DNA of 64,000 nt from assembly GCA_002900995.3 (NCBI GenBank), contig CM035307.1, positions 1,550,001 through 1,614,000 of the forward strand, written 5' to 3'. The notes under the pieces were generated by a model that was not told the DNA's origin, searched no databases, and worked only from the letters and a program-made list of their open reading frames with translations. Origin of the DNA: Ganoderma boninense. Lineage: Eukaryota > Basidiomycota > Agaricomycetes > Polyporales > Polyporaceae. Shown one piece after another: positions 34,996 to 46,994 of this stretch (position 1 is the first letter of the stretch; every line of letters begins with the position of its first letter). The position numbers were made by a program, and so were the translations under genes.

Positions 34996-36418
34996 GACTG
35001 TGAAACACTTGGCTATATGACCGCAGTGGAGCGAATGGAAAGGAGCGACGGCGTCGAGCCGAACGAACAAAGTGAGGTGAAGAAGACGAGTTGGAGAGCA
35101 GTTGGAGAGAGACTCGGAGAGCTTGAGACGACCGGTACGCGTCCCTCGATCGGCAGTCGCCACCAGCTCATCGTCACGCCCTAGCCGACCGCGCCGCCCC
35201 GCAGCGTGGGAACTCCGACCCCCGAGATCTGACGCCAGCCTCAAGGAGTCGACTTGTCAAGCAAGCTCAAGGACTGCTGTCGCACGCAGCAAGCCGGGAA
35301 CATTGTTGCATGTGTGTGGGGGTGAGGGGGCATGAGAGGTTTGAAACTTGAAGGACCGTACGTGTGGAATGCTCCAAATGCGCAGTAGATGCTGGATGCG
35401 CATGGGCTGTTTAGTCTCGTTGTCCATTCTAGCGCGCTCCTGATCGCACCGCGCTAGAACTCCCGCGCTTGTTTTCCCCCTCTCCAGATCCTTTCAAGAT
35501 CCTCTCCATCACTGCAATTCCCCCTTCTTGATTTGGTTCGCTCCCTCCAGAGGCCTTGTTGAGCGTAGCGCGAAGTCTAGCGAAGCACCGAGAGCCGAGG
35601 CCGAGCGCTGGGGAACGTCTGTAGCCGAGACTAACGGCTGTTATGTTTTTAGCCACATGTAAAAGTCCAGGCACTGTTCAGAGGATAAGTAACCTTAGGC
35701 AGCCTTAGGCTGGGATAAACCGATGTGCGCTCGATCCCGGTGGTTGCCGGCCGGATAACAAGACATTGAAACCGCCAAGCGTGAGCGCTAGAGCGACCCT
35801 GAGCCACTGCCATCGCTCGCCACAGGAGCTTCTCAACCTCGCGCTTCGCCTTGCCGCTCGATGCCCATCCCTCTCCCTAAAACCTCTCCGGAACACAGTG
35901 TTCGGTCTCTTGACAAACACCCCTGCCTAGCCTTACCTTCACACCGTCCACAGGGGTACATATCATAGCCCACCAAAACCCCTCCCGACGCTCATCCAAC
36001 GACCACGCGCTGCTGCATGCATTCACGTATGTGTACTACTAAGTACTACTTTGCTAACCGATCCTTACCGGAGGTTCAATATTGGCCTCATGTCTAACAG
36101 CCGGTTTCCAAGGCACTTTTGTGGCATGCTCGGCAAATTGACTGTTCCCTGCGACGCTCTTAAGACCCAACATCCTGGTGCCACCGAACCTTCGTCATAT
36201 AGCCTCCACGACACCTTTTCTCTATCTGCGGTCCAAGTGTTCAGTTTTCACGCCCGGGGTCGTCATTCATTGGTATGTGCTCGAATATGCGCTGTCGTCT
36301 TCGAATTGTTATTCACAGCTGTGATAGCAAATACAATACCATCATATGCCCTCAGTCAATCTACGGCATCTCTCCCTTCCTTCTTTCTCGGCAAGGACCT
36401 CCGTCGAGTCTTCTCTCG
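34996..36418. other. Intergenic region; left part of the duplicated block starts near 35313
   Basis: Promoter side of the SDR gene and of the F-box-like gene. The 82-residue minus-strand frame at 35429-35674 is not kept in the second copy of the block, so it is unlikely to be coding. No TATA box stands out. Confidence 0.5.
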
Positions 36419-37450
36419 ATGATAGACTCGATGCGAGCCTTCCCACCCTTACCTTCGGAACTTGTCATCCATGTTTTCGAGATCGCCGCGTGCAACTATC
36501 CGCAAGCAGCACAAGCCATCTCCCGCGTGTCGACCTGGGCACGCAAAATTGCTCTTCCCCATCTCTTCTCTACAGTCATTTATCGCCCCAAACCAGCGTT
36601 CTCGCATGGTATGTCCTCCGGAGCGAATGACTCCCCAAATGCGCGGCCCTTGCGTCCCCTTGCCTGGGGTCACTTGGTGCGTAATCTCTGGATGGAGAGC
36701 TCAGGGATATCCAACCCAACCAACGAAGGGGAAATGTTCCGCGCCTGCACCAACGTCGAGAACCTAGCTCTGATGTCACAGTCCCTTCGCGCTCTTGCTC
36801 CCTCCATCCAAGCGCAAAACCTCGCTCGCCTCAAGGCCTCCGCCGGCGGTCCAACGTTACCACCCGATCCTTTCCCTTGCCGCCTCCGCTCCATGACCCT
36901 CATTACGCACACGTTCCGATATGACTGGCATTTCCTCGTCGGTCTCCGGCTGCAAGACGGCTCGGAGCTCCTGCACAATATCACGCACCTCCGTATCCTC
37001 GATATGACGATCTCCGCGTTCGCGCCGCACAACCTCCTCTCGAACCTCACGCATCTCGCACTGCCCTACCTCGACCTCGGGAACGACTTCAAGCAGGACA
37101 CGCTTCGGCTGCCGCCCGGCGTGCTTGAGCACCGCGCGCTGCGTATGATCGTCCTGACGGTCGAAGAGAAGAAGTGGCTCACGAACCCCTGGTACCAGAT
37201 CTCCTGGTACCCCAGAAAGACGACCATTTCTCCTAAAGCGACGTTCCGCCTCCTCGTGGAATGGCTGCGCAATAAAGACGACCGTCTGTATGCGGTGTTG
37301 TCGCCGCGCATAGGCGACGAACCCTGCAAGGAGTGGGCCAATGCTGCGCGTGGCGGTCCATCGGTGTGGGAAATGGCCACCCAGGCTCGGGCGGACGACT
37401 CGCATGGCGTGAACCTGCCAGTGTCGTACCCGAAGGGTGCGCAATGTTGA
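36419..37450 (+). CDS. F-box-like protein (copy A)
   Basis: Single-exon frame of 343 residues beginning MIDSMRAFPPLPSELVIHVF. PLPSELVIHVFEIAA fits the start of an F-box, after which the protein has the solvent-exposed hydrophobic/Leu pattern of the many Agaricomycete F-box-like proteins (LLHNITHLRILDMTIS, LLSNLTHLALPYLDLG). If functional it would be a substrate adaptor of an SCF ubiquitin ligase (inference). A longer in-frame start at 36275 exists, but the upstream sequence is not conserved in frame in the second copy. Ends SYPKGAQC. Confidence 0.75.
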   Translation: MIDSMRAFPPLPSELVIHVFEIAACNYPQAAQAISRVSTWARKIALPHLFSTVIYRPKPAFSHGMSSGANDSPNARPLRPLAWGHLVRNLWMESSGISNPTNEGEMFRACTNVENLALMSQSLRALAPSIQAQNLARLKASAGGPTLPPDPFPCRLRSMTLITHTFRYDWHFLVGLRLQDGSELLHNITHLRILDMTISAFAPHNLLSNLTHLALPYLDLGNDFKQDTLRLPPGVLEHRALRMIVLTVEEKKWLTNPWYQISWYPRKTTISPKATFRLLVEWLRNKDDRLYAVLSPRIGDEPCKEWANAARGGPSVWEMATQARADDSHGVNLPVSYPKGAQC

Positions 37451-38878
37451 TTCGGTAACTTTCGCGATTCTCGAAACGGCCACTGCTCTCTTTTCGTTGT
37501 ATCATCACCCACTCAGTACTCAACTTCAATCGGCCGTTCGTTGCTGTGAGCTGTATTTTACTAAGTTACATCGATAGGCCCTGTGCTTCGTGTCTTGTAC
37601 TAACTCTTTTGATTTTGATTGCGCTCCCTGCCTAAATTCGTTCAGATTTCCTGCATATGATTTGAAGCTCCGAACTAGAATTTATGTTGTAGCTCATAGC
37701 TATCGCTCTGTCTTGTCCTCGCTACTCGTATCGCCGTTATGCTGTGAAGAACCTGCGCATATTAATCTGATTCCAACATCCGTAGTACCTATCTGCTGAT
37801 GGTCGTTCCTCGGACTCCTCGTGTACCACGATCGTGCTGTCTTGCTGTCTTGTTATCGCTCTCCCCCGTTTCAAAGGTCTTGTTGTGCAAGTCTCGCTGA
37901 CTTGCAAAAACAAACCTAGCTCAATCTGTCGCCCTGCGTTCCAATCAGACGATCATGACGCAAATGGAGCTCGGTTGAACTAAGTCTCTCCATGCGCCTG
38001 CTACTCGCAGAGGGGCACTTCTCTGGTTTCTGCAGCTGACTGAACTCACTTGTACGAGCGCTGGTGAGATGTTCTTTCAATGAGTGGATGATGCTGACAC
38101 TAGATGAGTCATATGTAGACGATGCAGCGGAGTGGCCACGTCTTCTGCCAAGGCTCGCGGATGCAAATTCATTTCAACCCGCGACCCCGGAGCCCAACAT
38201 CTTCGCGTTGCACGCAGAGGCCATCCTTCCATATTATACGTAGCCTTCCGGTGAGTATTCATCATCGTGCATCGAGCCTCGGGAACACGCTCCAGAAAAA
38301 AAACAGACACAAGGACATACCATCGTCGCGGAGTTGCACTACAGGCGCCGCTGCGCGAGGGCTTACCTTACCGACGAAGCGGACGTCCGACCAGGGGGCG
38401 TTGGTCGCGATGGCCGCGTACCGACTAGACGCATCTCGACGTATTTCTCGCGACTCCTCGCTCGTGCAGTGTTTTGCCACAAGCACCAATTCTAGTCCTC
38501 CTGCTCCTCCCGTATTTCATCCACGCACAGCTCGTTGCTGTGCTCGATTTTGTCGCCCCTCCTGTCCAGTCTCGTAGCACGCCTTGTCCCTCCCTCTCGT
38601 TCACTATCTGAGTCTGCCTTCTGAGCTGGCTTGCGGGCACCTTGAAGCGGAGCATCAGCGGTCTACCTCGACTATCTCTCTATCTGTCACTCTTCACTAC
38701 TGCACGGTGGAGACGCGGCTCTCATCGTCGAACGTCTGTCTACGCTTCCGCCCAGGGCTTCCACTCAAACCGAATCTCTCGCCAACTCTACCTACACACG
38801 ATACATACCGTCTTTTGCATAGACTGCTTATGACGTCCATCCGGTCGCTTCTGCCTCTGCAATAAAACACCTCGGTGG
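37451..38878. other. Intergenic region within copy A
   Basis: About 1.4 kb with no conserved reading frame. Compared with 45626-46994 it shows many substitutions and indels that ignore codon phase, as expected for non-coding DNA. Confidence 0.6.
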
Positions 38879-40813
38879 ATGTCTTCTGAGGCCGATGTCC
38901 ACACCTCCTGCTCACCATTCAACTGCGACATCACAGTCGGGGCAACGCTGATAGGGTTTGCTATCGCACTTTGGTGAGTACTTAATCCCCTGCTCTCCAC
39001 TGGCGCCTCGTTCACCTTGTGGCGTTACCAGGCTCTACGGTATAACGACAGGACAAGCATTTCTGTACTTTGAACTATACGGTCGTGGACGTCGGCGCTC
39101 CTGGTTTTGGACGCAATGCCATGTTCGTCCGCCGTGCATATCGTATCACTTCGTACTTCAAGGCACTCATTTGTTTGTCGTTCTAGGTGACCATTATATG
39201 GTGTGCTTTTCCACTCTGTGTTCTGCAGACTACACGGACCTTACTGTGCCGCTGCCGCAGGACACTGGACACTGTGAATACCATGTTTCTTGCGCAGACT
39301 ATGTTCTACTATTCAATCACGTTGCATGGTAACCCGACGCAATTGGTCACTATTCCTTGGTCATTCAGTGTATTTGATCTACCATGTTCTTTGCATGATG
39401 CCGCTATCCTAACCCGTTGCTCAGGCGATCGTCATTTCTGCAGTAAGTGGCCGAGGGGATGACAAGACGGTTCTCTAACGACTGCAACCTCCAGGAGGTC
39501 AGCACTGCCATTGTCCGTATGTGAGTTCGGTCACGTCTAATTTGATGAACGGTGTATTGATTTTTCGAGGATAGAGGATATGCATATAAGATTTGGAAGT
39601 GTAAGTCTCGCTCTCAGCAAGACTTGCTAGCCTTCGCTTTACGCAGTTCGTAGTCAGCAACAGAAAGGCACCTATTCCTGTGGCCATAGTGAGGGGGTTT
39701 CTATGTCACACAAGAGTACTTCTGAATTTTTGGATATTAGTTGGCTGTGACAATTGTTCTCCTTGGTGAGCGCGTTCTGACCGCAACTCTTCCAGCTAAC
39801 CTCACCTTGAATGGCATCGAATACATCAGTCCTCGCTTTTTGTAAGTTCCGTAACTCCCCTGAATCCACTATCCCGGTTCACCTCTTATGTCAAAGGGTA
39901 TGGCATTAAGGAGTAAGTGATGGGATCCAAAGCTTGTGCATGTCTCACTGTTGACTTCAACTGATTCAGCATAAAGCTCCGTTCATTTAATGAGGTGGCC
40001 ACTTACGAGGTGAGTACTTGTCGGCTATTTCCCCTGATCGCCAAGCTCAAGCCTTTTTCAGTGGAGCTTTTACCTCGCGTTCGCTGCGAATCTAACGGTC
40101 GACACACTCATTGCCGCTTCTGTGTTGTTCCTTTTCAGAGGATTCCTCACGGGCATTAAACGGTACGTGCTTCAGCATTTTCCAGCCTGTCGTATGTCTG
40201 ACCTCGCGACTTGTAGGTTTGATGTTATTTTGCGAATCGTGATCCTCTGCGTAATGGGCTCCGGTTTCCTATCAGCGTACGTTGTCCGACGCAGGATTCT
40301 CAACTTCATAAATTGATTTTGTCGCAGTGTTTTGACCACACTGAGTCTGATGTTGGTGTGTATAAGGGTTGACATGGTGACATCGAGCAACCGGACGCTC
40401 ACTCTGTTTGCTTTGCAGTACCTTCTTTGGCCTAGGACGTTTCTTTACATGGCGTGCTACTGGATCTTAGCCAAGAGTATGTTGAAGTCGGCTTTTCGTA
40501 AGATCATGGATTCACATATTCTTCTTGGCATTTGACAGTGCACGCATGTTCCTTTCTTGCTGTTGTGCACGCTGAAAAGGAACTTGCTGAACGGGCTAGT
40601 TCGCACTCCTTGCATGGTTTACCATTGTTGACGACAGCACTACGCATGGACGATTGGCTCACTGCGCCTCCCGAAGGGACAGAAATGGGGAAGTCGAACG
40701 GGTGCTCAGAGACCCCCGCTACGACGGAACAACCCATGTCATCTGATTCGGAGATTGCGGAGGTACATCGCAAGTCTAAGGAATCTGAGATGGTGGTGTC
40801 AAATTCACTTTAG
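38879..40813 (+). CDS. DUF6534 multi-pass membrane protein (copy A)
   Basis: Seven-helix-like family abundant in Agaricomycetes, function unknown. MSSEADVHTSCSPFNCD leads into helix 1 (VGATLIGFAIALW|LYGITTGQAFLYFELYG). Further exons show DTVNTMFLAQTMFYYSITLHG and TIPWSF, a segment ending RKAPIPVA, then EWSFYLAFAANLTVDTLIAA, LFLFRGFLTGIKR, FDVILRIVILCVMGSGFLSA, LTTLSLMLV and a last helix region ending FLAVVHAEKELAERAS, equivalent to the NSxLATLNAR motif of the family. A polar C-tail ends VVSNSL (TAG at 40811-40813). At least eight short introns; the joins near 39110-39190 and 39900-40010 are uncertain. Confidence 0.72.
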
Positions 40814-41354
40814 CCACATTCAACCCTTGTTTAACACCTGCACTGCTTCGTTTTCCACAGCTGTTTCGCTTTGCTGCATAGCTACTACGTTACTTGTTGC
40901 GGCCACCTCATCTGTACTATCAATATTGGACTCTTGCACATACCGTACAATTTGCATGTCTCGGACTTTGGCGTATGATTTGGAAACTGTTCCGTTGTGG
41001 GCTCGATGTACAAAGCAGACTGTTCGGCGACGAAGGATTGGACAAGCCTTACAGTACTTAGTGGACTTGGCGCCGGAACCATCATGCATAGCGTCTATCC
41101 TCGGGCCGGACCGCGCCAGCCACGACATTGGGCGCTTAGGGATCGAGTCCGCACACGCGTTCGCGTCTGGGGTAGAAGAGACAGCGGCCCAAGCCTCCTT
41201 GTTCGCTCTTCACCCGCTCTGCTGGCGCGTTGCTCGCCACTATTGTGCTCCTTGGTGCTTTGTGGTGTGCGCAGCCCTGGTGCCTGCTGCATCCATATTC
41301 TGGCTTCCTCTGCAGTTCGTTGGCTAGGGCCGGTCTGCTACGTTAACCGCCGTC
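40814..41354. other. Intergenic region, SVP26 promoter (copy A)
   Basis: A long plus-strand frame covers this stretch but is not conserved in the second copy and lacks family features. Treated as 5' flank. Confidence 0.5.
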
Positions 41355-42543
41355 ATGACGCTGCTTCACCTCCTCAGGTATGGCTCATCTGCGACTGGTG
41401 GGTTGGACCGTCTCTCATTCACATTTAATGACAGCTTTGCTGGCGCAGCTTCTGCATTCGTATTTCTCACATTGTCTCTTGGTTGGTAATGTGCATCTAC
41501 CCCTTGTTACCATCTCTCACCTCGCCAGTCCGCTTGCAGCGAGCGGTCTCCTGTGGATTTCAGAACTGATTGAGGAGCATTCACGACAAGCCAAAGTGGT
41601 AGGGAAAAGGGCCATATATGTGAGTATGTGCCATTTTCCCACTTTATACCTGCATTCAACCATACCACAGGTCATAATCCTAGTCCACTTCCTGCTGTAT
41701 TTCTACGATTCCCTCCCGCTGCACCATATCATCTTCTCCGTCCTCTGTCACATCGTCTACCTTCAAAACTTCACCCCCACCTGGCCTTTCATCTCACTAT
41801 CATCGCTGAGCTTCATGGCCTCGTGTGTGCTTGTCGTCGCAGACCACTTCCTCTGGTTCTTCTACTTCGCACGGCTCACTCAAGAGGCAAGACACAGAGC
41901 ACACCGCTCGTACCGCGGCCCCCCTCTTCCTCATCCCATGCCGAACTTCGGTGATATCGCAACGTTCTTTGGGCTTTGCGTGTGGCTTGCACCTCTATTC
42001 CTTTTCCTCAGCCTTAGTGCGAATGACAATGCACTGCCTACGAATGCCGGTGAGGAGCATCGACAGCCTCTCTCGCGCTCACTCCTCATCTTAGTTCATA
42101 TTACCCCCATATGCACAGGCGAGCAGCCACCTTCTCCGAGCAAGCCGGTAACAACGCAGGGACGCACATCACTCTTCAAGGCACTGTATGACATGCTGCC
42201 CCTAGAGTCCCTCCCACGCCTTCGTCCCCGTTCGCGCCGTCGGGATACCTCTGAAGGCATCATTGCCCCACGGTCCCCCACTGGCCCTCCTCCAGTCTCT
42301 CCCGGTCTCGGCCCTGTGAGCAACATGAACCTGCCGTCACCACTGCTCTCTCCCCGGAGAGTGTCTGGCGAGACCTTCCGGCCTCTTTCAAGACCAGGAT
42401 CGCCGGCAAGCTTCACGCTGAGCGCACCACCTAAACGAGGGACCGTCGACGACGCTACAAGGGGGAATCAAAGTTCAGGAAGCAGACGCGTAGAGATGAG
42501 GAATAGATTATCGCATGGAACGGGTTCGACGGCGGATTCGTAG
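41355..42543 (+). CDS. SVP26: SVP26/TEX261 family ER-Golgi cargo adaptor (copy A)
   Basis: Svp26 (Erv26) is a COPII adaptor that carries type II membrane proteins such as mannosyltransferases from ER to Golgi. Exons join as MTLLHLL-SFAGAASAFVFLTLSL-ASGLLWISELIEEHSRQAK, then YVIILVHFLLYFYDSLP, HIVYLQNFTPTWPFISLSSL, SFMASCVLVVADHFLWFFYF and IATFFGLCVWLAPLFLFLSL, which is four membrane segments, as in the family. NDNALPTNAGEQ marks the normal end. Here ~140 further residues follow, Ser/Pro/Arg-rich (RPRSRRRDTSEG, RVSGETFRPLSRPGSP). Stop at 42541-42543. Confidence 0.92.
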
Positions 42544-43038
42544 TTGCAGGGATTCAGAGACGGCAGTGCGCTGGATTGGACAGCACTCTTTGGGGTAATC
42601 GTAACTTATTCTTGTCCATATGTCGGATGCATCTCGCTACTCGATACCATTGCTGCGGACCGTTGTGCCAAATATCTGTGTAGTCAGATTGTGGGATGCG
42701 TCTGGCCGGTGGCCATTCTCCTCGGTGGGTCGGACTGCGCATGAGGAAGATGACACAGCCACTGGGGCAAGAGAGTGGCCCGGCATGTCCTGATCAGTCA
42801 TTGTCCATTCACCGTCCTGCTCAGTCTGTACTCCTGTTCTCCATGAGGCGACACCCTTTTGCCTTCGTTTCCTGAGCTCTCCACCCTGCTCGCACCCATC
42901 ACACCACGGCTCAGACTGCGGCTTGACCTGTACACCTACCGGAGGCCGCTGGTACCTTCCTTGCATACTTGCCGCTCCTCTCCTAGTTCTGAGACCTGAG
43001 CCGTTCCGTGTCCTGGATCATCACCTTCGTTACCCCTC
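42544..43038. other. Intergenic region, synaptojanin promoter (copy A)
   Basis: Almost identical to 50726-51223 despite being non-coding. No gene seen. Confidence 0.5.
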
Positions 43039-43384
43039 ATGTATCTGTTCTTCATTGAAGACCCAAGAACTCTCTATTTGGTCACCAGCTCGCAAGATGA
43101 GCGGCGCCCATGTCCACCAAGAGTCCTCGTCTTCCGGGCGGCGAAGGGTTCATCCTCCCAGGCCATCGTCGAGTTCCTACCAAAGACAGAGGTGGATCTC
43201 TCGAATGCGGTCAAGTTGACATCGAGGATCGTAAAGGGATGCCTGGGCTTGATCTCAATTGCGGGCGGTACGTCTCTATACTGCTCGTGCGGCATTCGCA
43301 AGCACATTATGACCTTTACTGCCAGAGATGTTCCTTGCGTAGTCACGTCCGCTACCGAGGTCGGAAAACACAAGACCCTCTGCT
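43039..43384 (+). pseudogene. 5' fragment of the synaptojanin gene, truncated by an assembly gap
   Basis: Matches the first exon of the complete gene at 51224 ([36 protein letters not shown]), the first intron (GGCG|GTACGTCT..TGCCAG) and the start of exon 2. In the last ~60 bp before the gap it has small differences from the full copy (TTGCGTAGTCAC instead of TTGCGGTGGTCAC, and one extra A) that would break the frame. These are most likely contig-end errors rather than real lesions. Confidence 0.85.
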
Positions 43385-43484
43385 NNNNNNNNNNNNNNNN
43401 NNNNNNNNNNNNNNNNNNNNNNNNNNNNNNNNNNNNNNNNNNNNNNNNNNNNNNNNNNNNNNNNNNNNNNNNNNNNNNNNNNNN
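43385..43484. other. Assembly gap of exactly 100 N
   Basis: A run of 100 N, the conventional length for a gap of unknown size. It separates the two copies of the 8.1-kb block. Confidence 0.99.
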
Positions 43485-44594
43485 CCCTGTGGGGGGAAAT
43501 GAGACGCTTAAAATTTTAAAGGACCGTACGTTTTTAAAATGCCCAAAAATTGCGTAGATGCTTGGAAAGGGCGCAGGGGGCTTTTTTTTAGTCTCGTTGT
43601 CCGTTTCTATAGCGCGGGTCCTGATCGTACCGCGCTAGAACTCCCCGCGCTTGTTTCTCCCCTCTCCAGATCCTTCAAGATCCTCTCCATCATGCAATTC
43701 CCCTCTTCCTGAAGTGGTCGCTCCCTCCAGAGGCCTTGCTGAGCGGTAAGTAGCGAAGTCTAGCGGAAGCACCGGAGCCGAGGGAGAGCGCTGGGGAACG
43801 TCCTGTAGCCGCAGACTAACGGCGTTATGTTTTGCCACATGAAAAGTCCAAAGGCATGTTTCAGAGGATTAAGTAACCTTAGGCAGCACTTAGGCTGGGA
43901 TAAACCATGTGCGCTGCGATCCCGGTGTTTGCCGGCCGAATAACTAAGACATTGAAAACCGGCCAAGCGTGAGCGGCTAGAGGACCGAGCCACTGCATCG
44001 CTCGCCACAGGAGCTTCTCAACCTCGGCGCTTTCGCCTTGCCGCTCGATGTCCCATCCCTCTCCCTAAAACCTCTCCGAACAAAGTGTTCGTCTATCGAC
44101 AAAACACCCCGGCCTACCTTACTTTCACACCGTCACAGGGGTACATATCATAGCCCACCAAACCCTCCGACGCTCATCCAAACCACCACCGCTGCTGCAT
44201 GCATTACGTATGTTACTACCAGTACCCTTTGCTAACCGATCCTTACCGGAGGTTCAATATTGGCCTCATGTCTAACAGCCCGGGTTTCCAAGGCAACTTT
44301 GTGGCATGCTCGGAAAATTGACGTTCCTGCGACGCTCTTAAGACCCAACATCCTGGTGCCACGACCTTCGTCAATAGCCTCTCACGACACCTCTCTATCT
44401 GCCCTCCAAGTGTGTCGGTTTTCACGCCCCGGAGTCGTCATTTCATTGGTATGTGCTACGATATATGCCGTCGTCTTCGATTGTTTTCACAAGCTGTGAA
44501 TAGCAAATTACAATACCACCATATGCCCTCAGTCAATATACGGCATCTCTCCCTTCCTTCTTTCTCGCAAGAACGCTCTCGTCGATCTTCTCCG

Positions 44595-45625
44595 ATGATA
44601 GACTCGATGCGAGCCTTCCACCCTTACCTCGAACTTGTCATCCATGTTTTCGAGATCGCCGCGTGCAACTATCCGCATAGCAGCACAAGCCAGTCTCCCG
44701 CGTGTCGACGTGGGCACGCAAAATTGCTCTTCCCGCATCATCTTCTCTACAGTCATTTATCGCCCCAAACCTGCGTTCTCGCATGGTATGTCCTCCGGAG
44801 CGAATGACTCTCCCAAATGCGCGGCCCTTGCGTCCTTGCCTGGGGTCACTTGGTGCGTAATCTCTGGATGGATGAGCTCAGGATATCCAACCCAACCAAC
44901 GAAAGGGGAAATGTTCCGCGCCTGCACCAACGTCGAGAACCTAGCTCTGATGTCACAGTCCCTTCGCGCTCTTGCTCCTCCATCCAAGCGCAAAACCTCG
45001 CTCGCCTCAAGGCCTCCGCCGGCGGTCCAACGTTACCACCCGATCTTTCCCTTGCCGCTCCGCTCCATGCACCCTCATTACGCACACGTTCCGATATGAC
45101 TGGCATTTCCTCGTCGGTCTCCGGCTGCAAGACGGCTCGGAGCTCCTGCACAATATCACGCACCTCCGTATCCTCGATATGACGATCTCCGCGTTCGCGC
45201 CGCACAACCTCCTCTCGAACCTCACGCATCTCGCACTGCCCTACCTCGACCTCGGGAACGACTTCAAGCAGGACACGCTTCGGCTGCCGCCCGGCGTGCT
45301 TGAGCACCGCGCGCTGCGTATGATCGTCCTGACGGTCGAAGAGAAGAAGTGGCTCACGAACCCCTGGTACCAGATCTCCTGGTACCCCAGAAAGACGACC
45401 ATTTCTCCTAAGGCGACGTTCCGCCTCCTCGTGGAATGGCTGCGCAATAAAGACGACCGTCTGTATGCGGTGTTGTCGCCCCGCATAGGCGACGAACCCT
45501 GCAAGGAGTGGGCCAATGCTGCGCGTGGCGGTCCATCGGTGTGGGAAATGGCCACCCAGGCTCGGGCGGACGACTCGCATGGCGCGAACCTGCCAGTGTC
45601 GTACCCGAAAGATGCTCAACGTTGA
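44595..45625 (+). pseudogene. F-box-like protein, copy B, frame broken by indels
   Basis: Same gene as 36419-37450. The start (MIDSMRAF) and the C-terminal half (from ~45060: HTFRYDWHFLVGLRLQDG to SYPKDAQR) are intact, but at least ten short insertions and deletions between 44600 and 45075 shift the frame repeatedly. The concentration of indels next to the gap, with near-perfect identity beyond, points to uncorrected sequence rather than decay of the gene. Confidence 0.75.
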
Positions 45626-46994
45626 CTCGGTAACTTTCACTATTCTCGAAACGGCCTCTTTCCGTTGTATCATCACCCACTCAACCTCAATCGATCGTTC
45701 GTTGCTGTGAGCTGTATTTTGCTAAGTTACATCGATAGGCCCTGTGCTTCGTGTCTTGTACTAACTCCTTTGATAACCCTCCCTTCCTAAATTCGTTCAG
45801 ATTTCCTGCATATGATTTGAAGCCCCGAACTGGAATTCATGTAGCTCATAGCTATCGCTCTGTCTTGTCCTCGCTACTCATATCGCCGTAATGCTGTGAA
45901 GAACCTGCTCACATTAATCTGATTCCACCTTCCATAACTTAGTACCTATCTGCTGATGGACGTTCTCGGACTCCTCGTGTACCACGATCGTGCTGTCTTG
46001 CTGTCTTGTTATCGCTCTCCCTGTCTCAAAGGTCTTGTTGTAGACGCATGCCACATGCGAAAGTATCTAGCTCAATTTGTCGCTCTGCATTCCAATCGGA
46101 CGAACACGACCACAAAGAAAGGTTAGTCTCTCCATGCCGGCCTGCCAGAGTCGACTTCTCTACTTTTCTGCAGCTGACTGAGACTTGTACGAGCGCTGGT
46201 GAGATGTATTTCAATGAGTGGATGGTGCTGACGTAATGACATATGTAGACGATCAGCGGAGTGGCCACGGCTCGTGGATTCAAATTCAATCCAACACGCG
46301 ACCCGGGAGCACACATCTTCGCAGTTGCACGCAGAGGCCACCCTTCCATATTATACGCACGCCTTCCGGTGAGTACTCTCATCGTGCACTCAGCCTCGGG
46401 GAACACGCTCGAGCCTCGTTAGGGCACAAGACAGTGACATTCCGTCGCCGCGGAGTTGGACTACAGGCGCCGCTGCGCGAGGGCTTACGCTTACCTACGA
46501 AGCCCGACCCTGTCCGACCATGGGGGCGTTGGTCGCGATGGCCGCGTACCGGTAGACGCATCTTCGACGCTTTTCTCGCGACTCTTCGCTCCTGTGTGCT
46601 TTGCCACAAGCACACCTCCAGTGCTCCTGCTCCTCTCTGTTTCATCCCCTCACGCTCGTTTCTGCTCGATTTTGTCGCCCCTCCTGTCGCAGTGCGAGCA
46701 CGCTTGTCCCTCCCTCTCGTTCACTATCTGAGTCTGCCTTCTGAGCTGGCTTGCGGGCACCCTGAAGCGGAGCATCAGCGGTCACTCGACCTACCTCCCT
46801 ATCCATACCTCTTCACTACTCACGGTGGAAACGCCGCTCTCCGCGTCGAACGTCAGTCTACGTTTCCGTTCGGCCATTCGAACCGAAATCTCTCGTCGCC
46901 AAGTCGTCTACACGCGATACGTACGGTCTTTCGCCTAGACCGCTTATGACGCCCCTTCGGTCGCATCCGTCTCTGCATTAGAAGACCTCGGTGG
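45626..46994. other. Intergenic region within copy B
   Basis: A 243-residue plus-strand frame at 46218-46949 exists only in this copy. The equivalent copy A sequence has multiple frameshifts, so it is taken as chance. No gene seen. Confidence 0.55.

Larger units (their letters stand above)
35313..43384. repeat. Duplicated 8.1-kb block, copy A
   Basis: Collinear with 43485-51569. Gene order in both: F-box-like, DUF6534 membrane protein, SVP26, synaptojanin 5' end. This copy ends exactly at the 100-N gap, in the middle of the synaptojanin gene. Identity varies along the block: near-identical in F-box exon sequence and from ~42120 to the end, clearly diverged with indels between ~37500 and 41350. 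Confidence 0.93.

Noticed and set aside
35429..35674. 82-residue minus frame rich in Ser/Gly/Arg
   Set aside because: Broken in the second copy and without start context or splice signals; it lies in intergenic DNA.
40755..41327. 190-residue plus frame before SVP26 copy A
   Set aside because: The counterpart in copy B has a different frame; no family features. Treated as 5' flank.
46218..46949. 243-residue plus frame upstream of DUF6534 copy B
   Set aside because: Not kept in copy A (37451-38878), where indels ignore the frame; low-complexity Arg/Pro composition.
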